A stretch of DNA of 64,000 bases. It comes from Mycobacterium sp. Z3061 (lineage in GTDB: Bacteria; Actinomycetota; Actinomycetes; Mycobacteriales; Mycobacteriaceae). The position numbers and the translations under genes were made by a program. This document shows positions 10,913-21,236 of the stretch, in pieces. The stretch lies in NCBI RefSeq assembly GCF_031583025.1, contig NZ_CP134062.1, forward strand, positions 3,782,001-3,846,000. Direction: 5' to 3'. Each line of letters begins with the position of its first letter. The stretch's first letter is position 1. The notes beneath the pieces are model-generated. The model was not told where the DNA came from. It did no database searches and saw nothing but the letters and a program-made list of their open reading frames with translations.

Positions 10913-12334
10913 TTGTTCACGATAGAAACCGCCGCCAAAGCGGCATACGTCGTCGCGGCCCTGCTGTTCATCCTGGCGCTGGCCGGGCTGTCCAAGCACG
11001 AAACGTCCCGAGCCGGCAACACTTTCGGCATCTTCGGCATGGCGGTAGCGCTGGCCGCGACCATCGCGCTGGCCATCAACGGGCACATCGAGTCGCTGGG
11101 CGTGGCCCTGCTGGCCGGTGCCGTGGCCGTCGGCGCCGCGATCGGCCTGTGGCGTGCCCGGGTGGTCGAGATGACGGGCATGCCCGAGCTGATCGCGCTG
11201 CTGCACTCGTTCGTCGGCCTGGCCGCCGTGCTGGTCGGCTGGAACGGCTACCTGTTCGTCGAGCACAACCCCGGTGGCGCCGAGGCGGCCACCCTGCGCG
11301 CGGAGGGCCTGGGTGGCATTCACTCGGCCGAGGTCGTCATTGGCGTCTTCATCGGCGCCGTGACCTTCACCGGCTCGATCGTGGCGAACCTGAAGCTCTC
11401 GGCGCGAATCAAGTCGGCGCCGATGATGCTGCCCGGCAAGAACTTCCTCAACGTCGGCGCGCTGGTGCTGTTCGGTGCCCTGACGGTGTGGTTCGTGATC
11501 AACCCGACGATCTGGTTGCTGGCCGCCGTGACCGCGCTCGCGCTGCTGCTGGGCTGGCATCTGGTCGCGTCCATCGGTGGCGGGGACATGCCGGTCGTGG
11601 TGTCGATGCTGAACAGCTACTCGGGATGGGCGGCGGCCGCATCCGGCTTCCTGCTGAGCAACGACCTGCTGATCATCACCGGCGCCCTGGTCGGGTCCTC
11701 CGGTGCGTACCTGTCCTACATCATGTGTAAGGCGATGAACCGCTCGTTCATCTCGGTGATCGCCGGAGGATTCGGCATCGAGGCAGGTCCGGCCGAGGAC
11801 AAGGATTACGGCGAGCATCGGGAGATCACTGCCGAGGGAGCTGCGGAGCTGCTGACTTCGGCCGATTCAGTGATCATCACGCCGGGATACGGGATGGCTG
11901 TCGCCCAAGCCCAGAACGCCGTGGCCGATCTGACCCGCAAGTTGCGCGCTCGTGGCGTCAACGTCCGGTTCGGCATCCACCCGGTCGCGGGACGCCTGCC
12001 CGGCCACATGAACGTGCTGCTGGCCGAGGCCAAGGTGCCCTACGACATCGTGCTGGAGATGGACGAGATCAACGACGACTTCTCCGACACCGCGGTTGTC
12101 CTGGTCATCGGCGCCAACGACACGGTCAACCCGGCCGCCGCGGAAGACCCGAGCAGCCCCATCGCCGGCATGCCCGTTCTCACCGTCTGGGACGCCGACA
12201 ACGTGATCGTGTTCAAGCGGTCGATGGCCTCGGGCTACGCCGGCGTGCAGAACCCGCTGTTCTTCCGGGAAAACAGCGCGATGCTGTTCGGCGATGCGCG
12301 CGACCGGGTAGAGGCGATCCTCGCGGCGCTCTAG
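10913..12334 (+). CDS. pntB: NAD(P) transhydrogenase subunit beta
   Basis: Partner of PntA: forms the proton channel and the NADP(H)-binding domain III. The 473-residue protein starts at TTG 10913, with GGAGG eight bases ahead, and reads [19 protein letters not shown]. About eight to nine membrane helices fill the first 270 residues (including [19 protein letters not shown] and [19 protein letters not shown]). The soluble NADP domain follows: [15 protein letters not shown] (fingerprint loop [10 protein letters not shown]), then [33 protein letters not shown] and [14 protein letters not shown]. All family landmarks are intact. Frame-overlapping open reading frames on either strand are shadows. 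Confidence 0.96.
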   Translation: MFTIETAAKAAYVVAALLFILALAGLSKHETSRAGNTFGIFGMAVALAATIALAINGHIESLGVALLAGAVAVGAAIGLWRARVVEMTGMPELIALLHSFVGLAAVLVGWNGYLFVEHNPGGAEAATLRAEGLGGIHSAEVVIGVFIGAVTFTGSIVANLKLSARIKSAPMMLPGKNFLNVGALVLFGALTVWFVINPTIWLLAAVTALALLLGWHLVASIGGGDMPVVVSMLNSYSGWAAAASGFLLSNDLLIITGALVGSSGAYLSYIMCKAMNRSFISVIAGGFGIEAGPAEDKDYGEHREITAEGAAELLTSADSVIITPGYGMAVAQAQNAVADLTRKLRARGVNVRFGIHPVAGRLPGHMNVLLAEAKVPYDIVLEMDEINDDFSDTAVVLVIGANDTVNPAAAEDPSSPIAGMPVLTVWDADNVIVFKRSMASGYAGVQNPLFFRENSAMLFGDARDRVEAILAAL

Positions 12335-12370
12335 CCTCACTCGCGCTGGGACGACGGCGGTTGGCTCGCC

Positions 12371-12555
12371 GAGATTGCCGCTGCGGTCGCGGTTTGCCGA
12401 CAAAGCGCAGCCACTACCGCCATGTCGCGCGGCGAGCTGTCTTCGCGCTTGCGTGCGGCGGCGCCGGCTGGTCAGCGAGATTGCCGCTGCGGTCGCCGAT
12501 CGCCGACAAAGCACAACCACCACCGCCATCTCGCGGGGCTAACTGTCTTCGCGCT
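12371..12555. repeat. Imperfect 79-bp direct repeat in the pntB / PE_PGRS intergenic region
   Basis: Two copies lie at 12371-12449 and 12477-12555, offset by 106 bp. Both begin GAGATTGCCGCTGCGGTCGC and end CTGTCTTCGCGCT, with scattered substitutions between. They occupy most of the 348-bp space between pntB (stop 12334) and the PE_PGRS start (12683). No gene or known element is recognised. Similarity between the copies was judged by eye. Confidence 0.8.
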
Positions 12556-12682
12556 GCGGCGGCGACCCATCCGTGTGAGTATTCGATGTGATGACGAACC
12601 GGTGTGCCGAAAGCCCGGAAGCCGGGCGGGGAACTCGATACGCTTGGCGCACATCACCGGTGACTGACGCTTAGGGGGCGAC

Positions 12683-14335
12683 GTGTCGTTTCTAGCCGTG
12701 GCTCCTGACTGGGTCACGTCGGCGGCAGCGGATCTGGAGAACATCGGTTCGGCGCTGAGCGCAGCCAATGCGGCCGCCGCGCTCCCGACCACCGGCGTTG
12801 CGGCCGCCGCGGCCGACGAAGTCTCGACCGCTATCGCGGCGCTGTTCGCCGGGTTCGGTCAGGAATATCAGGCGCTGAACACCCAGCTCAGCGCGTTCCA
12901 GCAGCAGTTCGTCCTGTTGCTGGGCAGTTCCGCCGGGTCGTACGCCTCTGCGGAGGCGACGGCCGCCTCGGTGCTGGACCCGGTCTTGGGCGTGATCAAT
13001 CTGCCCACCCAACTGCTGCTCGGACGTCCGCTGATCGGTGACGGGGCGGCCGGCACCGCGGCGTCGCCCAACGGCGGGGCCGGCGGGTTGCTGTGGGGCA
13101 ACGGCGGGGCTGGGTACTCGCAGACGGTCGCGGGGGCAGGTGGCGCGGGCGGTTCCGCCGGGTTCATCGGTAATGGCGGGGCCGGCGGCACGGGTGCCAA
13201 TGGTGGAGCCGGCGGGGCCGGCGGCAACGGCGGCTGGTTGTTCGGTAACGGCGGCTGGGGCGGCACTGGGGGCGCGTTACCGGCTAGCCCCACTGGCGGC
13301 GGAGTCGGCGGAGCCGGCGGTGTTAGCTACCTGCTAGGTACCGGCGGCAACGGCGGTGCCGGCGGGCTTGGGCAAGGCGGTTTCCTCGGCTACGGCGGCA
13401 CCGGTGGCCACGGCGGCGCGATCTGGGGCGGCCAGGGCTTCAGCGGCGCGGGCTGGGACGGCAAGACCATCTCCATGCCGACCATTCAGACCACCGAACC
13501 GGTGGTCAACCTCTCCGTCAACGGCTACACCAGCGGACCGATTCTGGTCGACACCGGATCCGCCGGCCTGGTCATGCAGATCAAGGACATCGGCGGGCTA
13601 CCGGGGTTGCTCAAGCTGGGCATTCCGCACGGAATCAACATCAGCGGCTACAGCGGCGGGCTGACCTACCTCTTTGCCAGCTACCCCACGTCGGTGGACT
13701 TCGGCAACGGTCTCGTGACCGCGCCGACCGCCGTCAATGTCGTGTTGTTCTCGATTCCGACATCACCGTTCGCGATTTCGGCCTACTTCACCGAGTTCCT
13801 GAAGAACCCGTTCGTCACCCCGTTCGACGCGTACTTCGCGACCGCCGGCGTGGACGGGGTCTGGGGCCTCGGCCCGAACGCGGTGGGTCCGGGCCCCACC
13901 ATTCCGAACCAGTATTTGCCGGGCAACCTCAGCCAGGGCGCCCTCATCGACATGGCCGGCGGGAAGTTGCAATTCGGTCCGAACCCGGGTCCGGTCAACT
14001 TCTCGCTCAACGGCTCTCCGATCACGACGTTGTACGTTTCCGTAAATGGCGGGACTCCAATAGCCGTGCCCTCAATCGTCGACTCCGGCGGTGTTCTGGG
14101 CACTATGCCGTCGTCGGTGATCGGTGGCGCTGGCAGCTTGCCAGCAAATACGAACATCACGGTCTATGGCGGACCCGGCAATACCAACCTCCTCTACTCG
14201 TACAACACGAACGACTACACCCCGACGGTCATTTCGTCCGGCCTGATGAATACCGGTTTCCTGCCCTTCTATCTCCAACCGATGTACACCAGCTACAGCC
14301 CCGGCGGTGTAGGAACTACGGTCGTTAACACCTAG
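12683..14335 (+). CDS. PE_PGRS protein with C-terminal aspartic protease domain (PecA-like)
   Basis: Secreted type VII substrate with a likely catalytic domain, 550 residues. Residues 1-100 are the PE domain with the YxxxE export motif (Y87-E91), followed by a linker, a short Gly-Asn-rich PGRS stretch (about 120-255), and a C-terminal domain from about 260. That domain has the two catalytic motifs of an aspartyl protease: VDTGSAGL (D290-T-G) and SIVDSGG (D467-S-G). Known family: the M. marinum PecA group, which cleaves other PE-linked ESX-5 substrates such as LipY and itself at the surface. GTG start at 12683 with an AGGGGG ribosome site. Target proteins are unknown; the giant PE_PGRS in this window may be one candidate, but that is speculation. 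Confidence 0.9.
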   Translation: MSFLAVAPDWVTSAAADLENIGSALSAANAAAALPTTGVAAAAADEVSTAIAALFAGFGQEYQALNTQLSAFQQQFVLLLGSSAGSYASAEATAASVLDPVLGVINLPTQLLLGRPLIGDGAAGTAASPNGGAGGLLWGNGGAGYSQTVAGAGGAGGSAGFIGNGGAGGTGANGGAGGAGGNGGWLFGNGGWGGTGGALPASPTGGGVGGAGGVSYLLGTGGNGGAGGLGQGGFLGYGGTGGHGGAIWGGQGFSGAGWDGKTISMPTIQTTEPVVNLSVNGYTSGPILVDTGSAGLVMQIKDIGGLPGLLKLGIPHGINISGYSGGLTYLFASYPTSVDFGNGLVTAPTAVNVVLFSIPTSPFAISAYFTEFLKNPFVTPFDAYFATAGVDGVWGLGPNAVGPGPTIPNQYLPGNLSQGALIDMAGGKLQFGPNPGPVNFSLNGSPITTLYVSVNGGTPIAVPSIVDSGGVLGTMPSSVIGGAGSLPANTNITVYGGPGNTNLLYSYNTNDYTPTVISSGLMNTGFLPFYLQPMYTSYSPGGVGTTVVNT

Positions 14336-14402
14336 CCTGGCGGATTGTTCTGCCCCCCAACTAATTTCACCCCTGTCACCCCCCGCCACTAAAGTCGCGT
14401 CC

Positions 14403-15551
14403 ATGCTCCAGACGATCGCCGTGCGCGGCTACCGCTCGCTGCGCGACATCGTGCTTCCCCTGGGCCGTCTCTCCGTCGTCACCGGGGCCAACGGCACCGG
14501 CAAGTCATCGGTGTACCGCGCGCTGCGCCTTCTGGCCGATTGCGGCCGCGGCGAAATCATCGGCTCACTGGCCCGCGAGGGCGGTCTGGAATCGGTGCTG
14601 TGGGCCGGTCCGGAGCAACTGGCCGGAGCCCGCCGGGAGGGCAAGGCGCAGGGCACCGCCCGCACCCGGCCGCTGTCGCTCGAACTCGGTTTCGCCGCAG
14701 ACGATTTCGGCTACCTCGTCGATCTCGGCATCCCGCAGATGGCGGGCTACCGTTCGGCCTTCTCGCGCGATCCGGAGATCAAGCGCGAGGCGATCTTCGC
14801 CGGCCCCGTGTTGCGGCGTGCCACCACCCTGGTTCGCCGAACCCGCGACTTCGCGGAAGTCAGCGGTGATTCCGGCTTCGACGAGCTGAGCCGGACCCTG
14901 CCGTCCTACCGCAGCGTGCTGACCGAATACGCACACCCGCAAGCACTTCCAGAGCTCGCCGCGGTGCGTGAACGCCTGCGGGGGTGGCGGTTCTACGACG
15001 GCTTCCGAGTCGACGCCGCCGCCCCGGCCCGGCTACCGCAGGTGGGCACCCGGACTCCCGTTCTCTCCGACGACGGCAATGATCTGGCCGCCGCGATCCA
15101 GACGATCATCGAAGCAGGGTTCGACGACCTGAGCCGGATCGTCGCCGACGCCTTCGACGGGGCCACCGTCACCGTCGAGGTCAACAACGGCCTGTTCGAT
15201 CTGCAACTGCAGCAGCCCGGCATGCTGCGGCCGCTGCGCGCAGCCGAATTATCCGACGGCACATTGCGTTTCCTGCTGTGGGCCGCCGCGCTACTCAGCC
15301 CGCAGCGGCCTTCACTGATGGTGCTCAACGAACCGGAGACCTCGCTGCATCCGAGCCTCGTCGGTCCGTTGGCTGCGCTGATCCGGGTCGCGGCCGAGCA
15401 CACTCAGGTCGTGGTGGTCACCCACTCCGACTCATTGCGGGAGGCGCTCGACGACGGGACGCAGATCGAGCTGTACAAGGATTTCGGCGAAACCCGGATC
15501 ACCGGACAGAGTTTGCTGACGACTCCGCCATGGGACTGGGGCAAACGCTGA
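14403..15551 (+). CDS. AAA ATPase, RecF/SMC-like (AAA_21 type)
   Basis: ABC-class ATPase of 382 residues. It starts MLQTIAVRGYRSLRDI, the usual RecF/OLD-like opening, with Walker A GANGTGKSS at residues 28-36, a signature-like AAELSDGTLRFLLWAAALL and a Walker B LMVLNEPETSLHPSL, in which the usual Asp before Glu-Pro is Asn. An H-loop VVVTHSDSL follows. There is no nuclease (TOPRIM) domain and no obvious partner gene, so this is the stand-alone type often annotated as a predicted ATPase. Whether it acts in repair, defence or something else is not shown by the sequence. It sits 67 bp after the PE_PGRS gene and 61 bp before the TetR gene. Confidence 0.85.
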   Translation: MLQTIAVRGYRSLRDIVLPLGRLSVVTGANGTGKSSVYRALRLLADCGRGEIIGSLAREGGLESVLWAGPEQLAGARREGKAQGTARTRPLSLELGFAADDFGYLVDLGIPQMAGYRSAFSRDPEIKREAIFAGPVLRRATTLVRRTRDFAEVSGDSGFDELSRTLPSYRSVLTEYAHPQALPELAAVRERLRGWRFYDGFRVDAAAPARLPQVGTRTPVLSDDGNDLAAAIQTIIEAGFDDLSRIVADAFDGATVTVEVNNGLFDLQLQQPGMLRPLRAAELSDGTLRFLLWAAALLSPQRPSLMVLNEPETSLHPSLVGPLAALIRVAAEHTQVVVVTHSDSLREALDDGTQIELYKDFGETRITGQSLLTTPPWDWGKR

Positions 15552-15579
15552 CCCCGGGTGGCCCACACCTCGTTTTGCG

Positions 15580-15611
15580 TGCAAAGTGTGCAGTTTGTGC
15601 AAATATGTGCA
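15580..15611. promoter_or_regulatory. Clustered TGCA half-sites before the TetR gene
   Basis: TGCA occurs at 15580, 15589, 15598 and 15608, the first pair spaced TGCA-N5-TGCA exactly as in the palindrome before mmpS. They lie directly upstream of the ATG at 15613, so the regulator probably controls its own gene. This also argues against the upstream GTG at 15586 as start, as it would fall inside the cluster. Confidence 0.5.
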
Positions 15612-15612
15612 C

Positions 15613-16221
15613 ATGGCGAATCACATGGGTCTGCGCGAGCGTCGCCGCCGCCAGACCAGCGCGGACATCCGCGGAGCCGCCGTGCGCCTGGCACAAGCAC
15701 GCGGTTGGGACAAGGTCACCATCGAGGAGATCTGCGTCCAGGCGGGCATCTCGACCCGCACGTTCTTCAACTACTTCCCCAACAAGGAAGCGGCCATCGC
15801 CTACGGCCCCTCGGACCTGCCCGCCGAGTTGGCCGATGAGTTCGTCGCCGCCGGCCCCGCGCCACTGTCGGTGGTCCTGGCGGATCTGATCACGCTGGCC
15901 GCACACCATCTGCGCGACATGCCGCCGCAGCGCGAACAGGCCGTTTGCATGCTGGACCTGGCCAAGACCACCCCGGCGGTGCTGGCGTCGTTCCTAGCGG
16001 AGTTGGAGCGCTTCCAGAGCCAGCTGACCGACATCGTCGCCAAGCGCCAGGGCATGCCGTCCGACGACGAGATACCGGCGCTGATCTCCGCGCTGGCGTT
16101 GACGGCCGTGCGTTCGGGCATCGAGCGCTGGTCCAGCGGCGTGCCGGAGGACGCCGACGACACGCCGATGCCCTACGTCGAGCGGGCCGCCGCACTGGTC
16201 AACAGCATCTTCACCAAGTGA
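15613..16221 (+). CDS. TetR family transcriptional regulator, likely repressor of mmpS-mmpL
   Basis: DNA-binding repressor, 202 residues from ATG 15613 (MANHMGLRERRR; a second ATG at 15625 is equally possible). The N-terminal helix-turn-helix is typical: TSADIRGAAVRLAQARGWDKVTIEEICVQ, then AGISTRTFFNYFPNKEAAI. The C-terminal part (TetR_C type, about residues 75-200) would bind a ligand. It lies directly upstream of mmpS and mmpL on the same strand, an arrangement known from several mycobacterial TetR-MmpSL export systems. TGCA repeats precede it and a perfect TGCA palindrome precedes mmpS, supporting control of both. The inducer is unknown. Confidence 0.9.
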   Translation: MANHMGLRERRRRQTSADIRGAAVRLAQARGWDKVTIEEICVQAGISTRTFFNYFPNKEAAIAYGPSDLPAELADEFVAAGPAPLSVVLADLITLAAHHLRDMPPQREQAVCMLDLAKTTPAVLASFLAELERFQSQLTDIVAKRQGMPSDDEIPALISALALTAVRSGIERWSSGVPEDADDTPMPYVERAAALVNSIFTK

Positions 16222-16253
16222 ACGAAGTGACCAGAAACACATAAACTTGCATC

Positions 16254-16272
16254 ATCTGCAAAAAGTGCAGAT
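16254..16272. promoter_or_regulatory. Perfect inverted repeat, probable TetR operator of mmpS-mmpL
   Basis: ATCTGCA-AAAAG-TGCAGAT is a perfect 7-5-7 palindrome between the TetR stop (16221) and mmpS (16462). The same TGCA-N5-TGCA core occurs before the TetR gene. A TTATGTAT stretch just downstream could be a -10 element. Confidence 0.65.
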
Positions 16273-16461
16273 TATGTATCCATGGTCCGGCGGCGGAACT
16301 CGACTATGCCTCGGTTGATCGAGACTTCCGCCCGTTTCACGTCGGGCCGTTTTGCGCTGCTGGGAGCCCGGCCGAGACATCTGTCGTTCGAACCCCCTGC
16401 GGCGCAACGCAACTCGAGTCAGCAGATCGGATCGCCCAGCCGGGAAGGGATCACGTAGCAG

Positions 16462-16890
16462 ATGGCGAAGATAGTGCGTAACGCCTGGTTGCCGCTGTTG
16501 ATCGTGGCCGTCGTAGCGATCGGCGGGTTCACCGTGCACCGGGTCAAGTCGTTTTTCACCGCGGAGAACGCGGACACGTTGACCAGCCCGAAGGTGGATG
16601 ACTCAAAGCCGTTCAAGCCCAAGGTCGTCAAGTACGAGATCTTCGGTTCGGCGGCCAGCGCCAACGTGAACTACCTGGATCTCAGTGCTGAGCCGCGGCG
16701 GCTCGATGACGCGCCGCTGCCCTGGACTCTGGTCCTGAGCACCACCGCCCCCTCAGTGTTCCCCAACATCTCGGCGCAGAGCGACGGCGATTACCTCGGC
16801 TGCCGCATCACGGTCGACGACGAAGTCAAGGACGAGAAAATTTCCAACGGTGTGCACGCCCTGACCTCCTGCCTGGTGAAATCCGCATGA
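16462..16890 (+). CDS. MmpS family membrane protein
   Basis: Small accessory protein of an MmpL transporter, 142 residues. One N-terminal membrane helix ([19 protein letters not shown], about residues 7-25) is followed by an exported beta-rich domain containing the family stretches [13 protein letters not shown] and [34 protein letters not shown], and [14 protein letters not shown]...CLVKSA, with two cysteines. It overlaps mmpL by 4 bp (ATGA), so translation is coupled. Cargo is probably a lipid, siderophore or drug; sequence alone does not decide between paralogues. Confidence 0.94.
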   Translation: MAKIVRNAWLPLLIVAVVAIGGFTVHRVKSFFTAENADTLTSPKVDDSKPFKPKVVKYEIFGSAASANVNYLDLSAEPRRLDDAPLPWTLVLSTTAPSVFPNISAQSDGDYLGCRITVDDEVKDEKISNGVHALTSCLVKSA

Positions 16891-19814
16891 GCACCACCCT
16901 CGAAGACCGACGGCCGGACAACGAAGACAGCCGGGCCGACACCGCTCCCATCCCCAGACACGCGGCGCGCCCGGCGATTCCGCGTTTCCTGCGGAAATTC
17001 GCGGTGCCCGTCATCATCGGCTGGATCGCGCTGATCGCAGTCCTGAACACGGTGGTCCCGCAGCTCGACGAGGTCGGCAAGATGCGTTCGGTCTCGATGA
17101 GTCCCGACGACGCGCAGTCGGTGATCGCGACCAAGCGGGTCGGCGAGGTGTTCAAGGAGTACAAGTCCAACAGCTCGGTGATGATCGTGCTGGAGGGCCA
17201 GAACGCGCTCGGCGCCGACGCGCACGCGTATTACGACCAGATCGTCCGCAAGCTCGAGGCCGACAAGCAGCACGTCGAGCACGTCCAGGACTTCTGGAGT
17301 GACCCCCTCACCGGCGCCGGCGCGCAGAGCAACGACGGCAAGGCCGCTTACGTGCAGGTCTATCTCGTCGGAAACATGGGCGAGACGAAGGCCAACGACT
17401 CGGTCGAGGCCGTTCAGCACATCGTCGACAGCGCCAAGCCGCCCAACGGCGTCAAGGCCTACGTCACCGGCCCCTCGGCACTGGAAGCCGACCAGCACCT
17501 GGCCGGAGACCGCAGCCTGCAACTGATTACGGCGGCGACCTTCGTGGTGATCATCGCGATGCTGCTGATGGTCTACCGGTCGATCGTCACGGTGCTGCTC
17601 ACTCTGGGCATGGTGGTTTTCGAACTGGCTGCCGCCCGCGGCGTGGTCGCCTTCCTCGGCTACCACCAAATCATCGGACTCTCCACGTTCGCCACGAACC
17701 TGTTGGTCACGTTGGCCATTGCGGCCGCGACCGACTACGCGATCTTCCTCATCGGCCGATATCAGGAAGCCAGGGCGGTCGGCGAGTCGCGAGAAGACGC
17801 GTACTACACCATGTTCCACGGCACGGCGCACGTCGTGCTCGGGTCGGGCATGACCATCGCCGGCGCCACCTTCTGCCTGCACTTCACTAACCTGCCCTAC
17901 TTCCAGACCCTCGGCGTGCCGCTGGCCATCGGCATGGTCGTGGTGGTGCTCGCGGCCCTGACGCTCGGCCCCGCGGTTATCGCGGTGGCCACCCGCTTCC
18001 GTCAGACGCTGGAACCCAAGCGCGCCCAGCGAATTCGCGGGTGGCGCAAGATCGGCGCCGCCGTCGTGCGGTGGCCCGGTCCGATCCTGGTCATGACGAT
18101 CGGCATCGCGCTGGTCGGCCTGTTGACGCTGCCGGGGTACCGAACCAACTACAACGACCGCAACTACCTGCCCGCGGATCTGCCGGCCAACGCCGGCTAC
18201 GCGGCCGCCGACCGTCACTTTTCCAAGGCGCGGATGAACCCCGAGTTGCTGATGATCGAAAGCGATCACGACCTGCGCAACTCCGCGGACTTCCTGGTGA
18301 TCGACAAGATCGCGAAGGCGATCTTCCGGGTGCCCGGAATCAGTCGGGTACAAGCCATCACGCGCCCCGAGGGCAAGCCGATCGAGCACACGTCGATCCC
18401 GTTCCAGATCAGCATGCAGGGCGTCTCCCAGCAGATGACGCAGAAGTATCAGGAAGACCAGATCGCGGACATGCTCAAGCAGTCCGACGAGATGCAGACG
18501 ACCATCAACAGCATGGAGCAGATGCAGAGCATCACCACGCAGATGGCCGCGGACATGCACGTCATGGTCGGCAAGATGCACGCGATGACGATCGACGTCG
18601 CCGAATTGCGGGACCATATGGCCGATTTCGAAGACTTCTTCCGGCCGATCCGCTCGTACTTCTACTGGGAGAAGCACTGCTACGACATTCCGGTCTGCTT
18701 CTCGTTGCGGTCGGTGTTCGACGCCCTCGACGGGGTCGACACGATGACCGACGACATCCAGAGCCTGCTGCCGGTGATGGATCACCTCGACACGCTGATG
18801 CCGAAGATGGTTGCGCTGATGCCCGAGATGATCGCGAACATGAAGAACATGAAAACGATGATGCTGACCATGTATTCGACCCAGAAGGGTCTGCTGGAAC
18901 AGCAGCAGCGGGCGCAGCGTGACTCCTCAGCCATGGGCCGGGCATTCGACGCGTCCCGCAATGACGACTCCTTCTACCTGCCGCCGGAGACGTTCGACAA
19001 CCCTGAGTTCAAGAAGGGCATGAAGAACTTCATCTCCCCCGACGGCCACGCCGTGCGCTTCATCATCAGCCACGACGGTGATCCGATGTCGGCAGAAGGC
19101 ATTTCGCACATCGACGCGATCAAGAAGGCCACCTACGAGGCACTCAAGGGCACGCCCATGGAGGGCTCCAAGATTCTGCTCGGCGGCACCGCGGCGACCT
19201 TCAAGGACATGCAGGAGGGCAGCAACTACGACCTGCTGATCGCTGGAATCGCCTCCATGTGCCTGATTTTCATCATCATGCTGATTCTCACCCGCAGCGT
19301 GGTGGCCTCGGCGGTGATCGTGGGCACGGTATTGCTTTCGCTGGGTGCGTCTTTCGGGCTTTCGGTGCTCATTTGGCAACATCTGATAGGCATCGAGCTG
19401 CACTGGATGGTGCTTGCGATGTCGGTCATCATCCTGCTGGCGGTCGGGGCGGACTACAACCTGTTGCTGGTGTCCCGGTTCAAAGAGGAGATCCATGCCG
19501 GCCTCAACACCGGCATCATCCGGGCCATGGGTGGCACTGGGTCCGTCGTCACCTCCGCGGGTCTGGTGTTCGCCTTCACGATGATGACGATGGCGGTCAG
19601 CGAGCTGATCGTGATCGGGCAGGTCGGCACGACCATCGGTTTGGGTCTGCTCTTCGACACCTTGATCGTCCGATCACTGATGACGCCGTCGATCGCCGCG
19701 CTGCTGGGCAAGTGGTTCTGGTGGCCGCAACGCGTCCGGCAGCGGCCGAAGCCGTCCCCGTGGCCGAAGCACAGCGAGGATTCAGCCAAAACGGATGCGC
19801 TGACCACGGTCTGA
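16887..19814 (+). CDS. MmpL family RND transporter
   Basis: Inner-membrane RND exporter of lipids or small molecules, 975 residues, a normal length for MmpL. After a cytoplasmic N-terminus ([20 protein letters not shown] starts helix 1) comes the first periplasmic domain, helices 2-6 ([36 protein letters not shown] with the conserved Asp-Tyr pair), the second periplasmic domain (Met-rich coiled stretch about residues 520-680) and helices 7-12 with [16 protein letters not shown], the second Asp-Tyr proton relay. Both proton-relay motifs are present, so it should be active. The Met-rich helical insertion ([20 protein letters not shown]) is usual in this subgroup. It forms an operon with mmpS under the upstream TetR. 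Confidence 0.95.
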   Translation: MSTTLEDRRPDNEDSRADTAPIPRHAARPAIPRFLRKFAVPVIIGWIALIAVLNTVVPQLDEVGKMRSVSMSPDDAQSVIATKRVGEVFKEYKSNSSVMIVLEGQNALGADAHAYYDQIVRKLEADKQHVEHVQDFWSDPLTGAGAQSNDGKAAYVQVYLVGNMGETKANDSVEAVQHIVDSAKPPNGVKAYVTGPSALEADQHLAGDRSLQLITAATFVVIIAMLLMVYRSIVTVLLTLGMVVFELAAARGVVAFLGYHQIIGLSTFATNLLVTLAIAAATDYAIFLIGRYQEARAVGESREDAYYTMFHGTAHVVLGSGMTIAGATFCLHFTNLPYFQTLGVPLAIGMVVVVLAALTLGPAVIAVATRFRQTLEPKRAQRIRGWRKIGAAVVRWPGPILVMTIGIALVGLLTLPGYRTNYNDRNYLPADLPANAGYAAADRHFSKARMNPELLMIESDHDLRNSADFLVIDKIAKAIFRVPGISRVQAITRPEGKPIEHTSIPFQISMQGVSQQMTQKYQEDQIADMLKQSDEMQTTINSMEQMQSITTQMAADMHVMVGKMHAMTIDVAELRDHMADFEDFFRPIRSYFYWEKHCYDIPVCFSLRSVFDALDGVDTMTDDIQSLLPVMDHLDTLMPKMVALMPEMIANMKNMKTMMLTMYSTQKGLLEQQQRAQRDSSAMGRAFDASRNDDSFYLPPETFDNPEFKKGMKNFISPDGHAVRFIISHDGDPMSAEGISHIDAIKKATYEALKGTPMEGSKILLGGTAATFKDMQEGSNYDLLIAGIASMCLIFIIMLILTRSVVASAVIVGTVLLSLGASFGLSVLIWQHLIGIELHWMVLAMSVIILLAVGADYNLLLVSRFKEEIHAGLNTGIIRAMGGTGSVVTSAGLVFAFTMMTMAVSELIVIGQVGTTIGLGLLFDTLIVRSLMTPSIAALLGKWFWWPQRVRQRPKPSPWPKHSEDSAKTDALTTV

Positions 19815-19833
19815 CGCGTTCGAGTGGAAATAT

Positions 19834-19858
19834 CGCGACGCCTCACCGGCGTGTCGCG
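19834..19858. terminator. Hairpin between convergent mmpL and the hotdog-like gene
   Basis: CGCGA-CGCC, loop TCACC, GGCG-TG-TCGCG forms a stem with a 2-nt bulge, 20 bp after the mmpL stop and 25 bp before the end of the convergent gene. It lacks a T-run, as most mycobacterial terminator candidates do. Confidence 0.4.
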
Positions 19859-19882
19859 TCGTGCGGTTCACACTCGCCCGGT

Positions 19883-20749
19883 TCAGCCCACGACGTCAAA
19901 GACCGCCGCTGCCGACGTGACGGCCTTGTCCCCGTTCCCCTCGTCGTGCAGCAGCATCCGCACCCCGACCCGTCTGGGTCCCCCGGGGTAGGCCGAGCCT
20001 TCCACCCGGAACGGGCCCACCTTGCCGCGGGACATGAACATCACGTGCCAGCTGATGACCTGCACCCGGCGCGTCCCGGCGACCTCAGCGGCGAGGTCGG
20101 TCGCGGCGGTCTCCAGGACGACGTGTTGCGGCCCGATGTGCAGGGCGGCGTCGGGCGAGGCGTATTCGGCACTCAACGCGGGGAGAACCCAGTGCCCGTC
20201 GTCGCGCTTGGATGCCCCGAAAGCCGCCCACAGCGGCGGCAAATCGGGTGAATCCTCGATCATGAGTTCGGTGCCCGAAACATCCATCCGATCAAGGCCT
20301 TCCGGCGGGATGCCGATGATCGCGCCCTGCCCTTCGTTGAAGGCGATCACCCGGTCCGGATTGTCGGCGTCAACGATCTTGCACCGCCCGTAGCCCATCG
20401 TGCGGCCCTGGTGGACGATGCCCGAACCCACGATCTCGACCCGGGCGACGTCGTAGCCGGGGTCGATGATCTGCACCGAGGCGATCACCGGATTGGGCAC
20501 CGCCACCATGTCGGTCTGGCACCCCTCAGGCGATGAGATGGCAAGCGCGGCAACCATTATGCCGCCGGCCTCGTTGCGCATGTCGCGGCGGATGGTCACC
20601 GTGTTGTCGGCTTCGCCGAGGTTCATCGACGAGTGGTTGCGTCCGATATACCGGTAACTCAACAGGCCCGTCCAGCGCCGATAGAGCTCGTCCCGGTAGG
20701 CCTCAGCGTCGCCCATCAACTCCCGGATGTCTCGGGGTTGACCGCTCAT
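19883..20749 (-). CDS. Hypothetical protein with hotdog-thioesterase-like features
   Basis: 288 residues, no confident name. The C-terminal half resembles hotdog-fold thioesterase-like proteins: GSGIVHQGRTMGYGRCKIVDADNPDRVIAF-type strands in the middle, and a second part ending VISWHVMFMSRGKVGPFRVEG. The sequence RVEIVGSGIVHQGRTMGYGRCKIVD closely resembles the hydrophobic helix-strand signature of PaaI-like enzymes, which suggests a double hotdog. No membrane helix or signal is present. It overlaps the DUF1801 gene by 4 bp (ATGA) and is therefore its translational partner. Biochemical role unknown. Confidence 0.75.
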   Translation of the reverse strand: MSGQPRDIRELMGDAEAYRDELYRRWTGLLSYRYIGRNHSSMNLGEADNTVTIRRDMRNEAGGIMVAALAISSPEGCQTDMVAVPNPVIASVQIIDPGYDVARVEIVGSGIVHQGRTMGYGRCKIVDADNPDRVIAFNEGQGAIIGIPPEGLDRMDVSGTELMIEDSPDLPPLWAAFGASKRDDGHWVLPALSAEYASPDAALHIGPQHVVLETAATDLAAEVAGTRRVQVISWHVMFMSRGKVGPFRVEGSAYPGGPRRVGVRMLLHDEGNGDKAVTSAAAVFDVVG

Positions 20750-21126
20750 TTTCCGGCCTTCTTCGACACGTTGTGTGCCACGGCACCCCGGATGAGCGCC
20801 GTCAGCGCCTCGTCGTCAACCGTGTCGCCCTCGTGGAAATCGATGGCGCGACGTGTGTTTCCGTCCAGGCTGGCGTTGAACATGCCCGACGGGTCCTGCA
20901 GCGCAGCACCTTTGGCGAAGGTCACCTTGACCGCGTTCTTGTAGGTCTCGCCGGTGCAGATCATTCCGTCGCGGTACCACACCGGGACACCCCGCCACTT
21001 CCATTCTTCGGTGACGTCCGGGACAGCCTGCTTGATCAGCGCCCGGATGTGCGCCAGCATCTCGCCACGCCAGTCCCCCAGTTCCGCAATCCGCGCATCG
21101 ATCATCTTCGACGGTGAATCGGCCAC
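20746..21126 (-). CDS. DUF1801 (YdhG-like) domain protein
   Basis: A 126-residue protein of the DUF1801 fold. The recognisable core is MIDARIAELGDWRGEMLAHIRALIKQAVPDVTEEWKWRGVPVWYRDGMICTGETYKNAVKVTFAKGAAL, with the WRGVPVW and KVTF strands typical of the family. The frame is open further upstream, but the stretch before GTG 21126 has no resemblance to the family, so I start at that GTG (MADSPSKMIDAR). It overlaps the next gene by 4 bp. The family role is unclear. Confidence 0.82.
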   Translation of the reverse strand: MADSPSKMIDARIAELGDWRGEMLAHIRALIKQAVPDVTEEWKWRGVPVWYRDGMICTGETYKNAVKVTFAKGAALQDPSGMFNASLDGNTRRAIDFHEGDTVDDEALTALIRGAVAHNVSKKAGK

Positions 21127-21236
21127 GTCGCCCCCATCCGCATCGCGATACAGTTGCAGGCACGATTGTAACGTCGGCGGTGCCGTACAAACGGCGACCG
21201 GCCCCGCCGTGGACTGCTCGTCCTGGACCACTCCGG

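Noticed and set aside
14403..15551. Two-gene anti-phage system (OLD/Gabija-like) around the AAA ATPase
   Set aside because: No nuclease or helicase partner and no TOPRIM domain; the neighbours are a PE_PGRS and a TetR exporter set.
16791..18785. 664-codon minus-strand frame opposite mmpL
   Set aside because: Pure antisense of mmpL; high-GC third-position effect.
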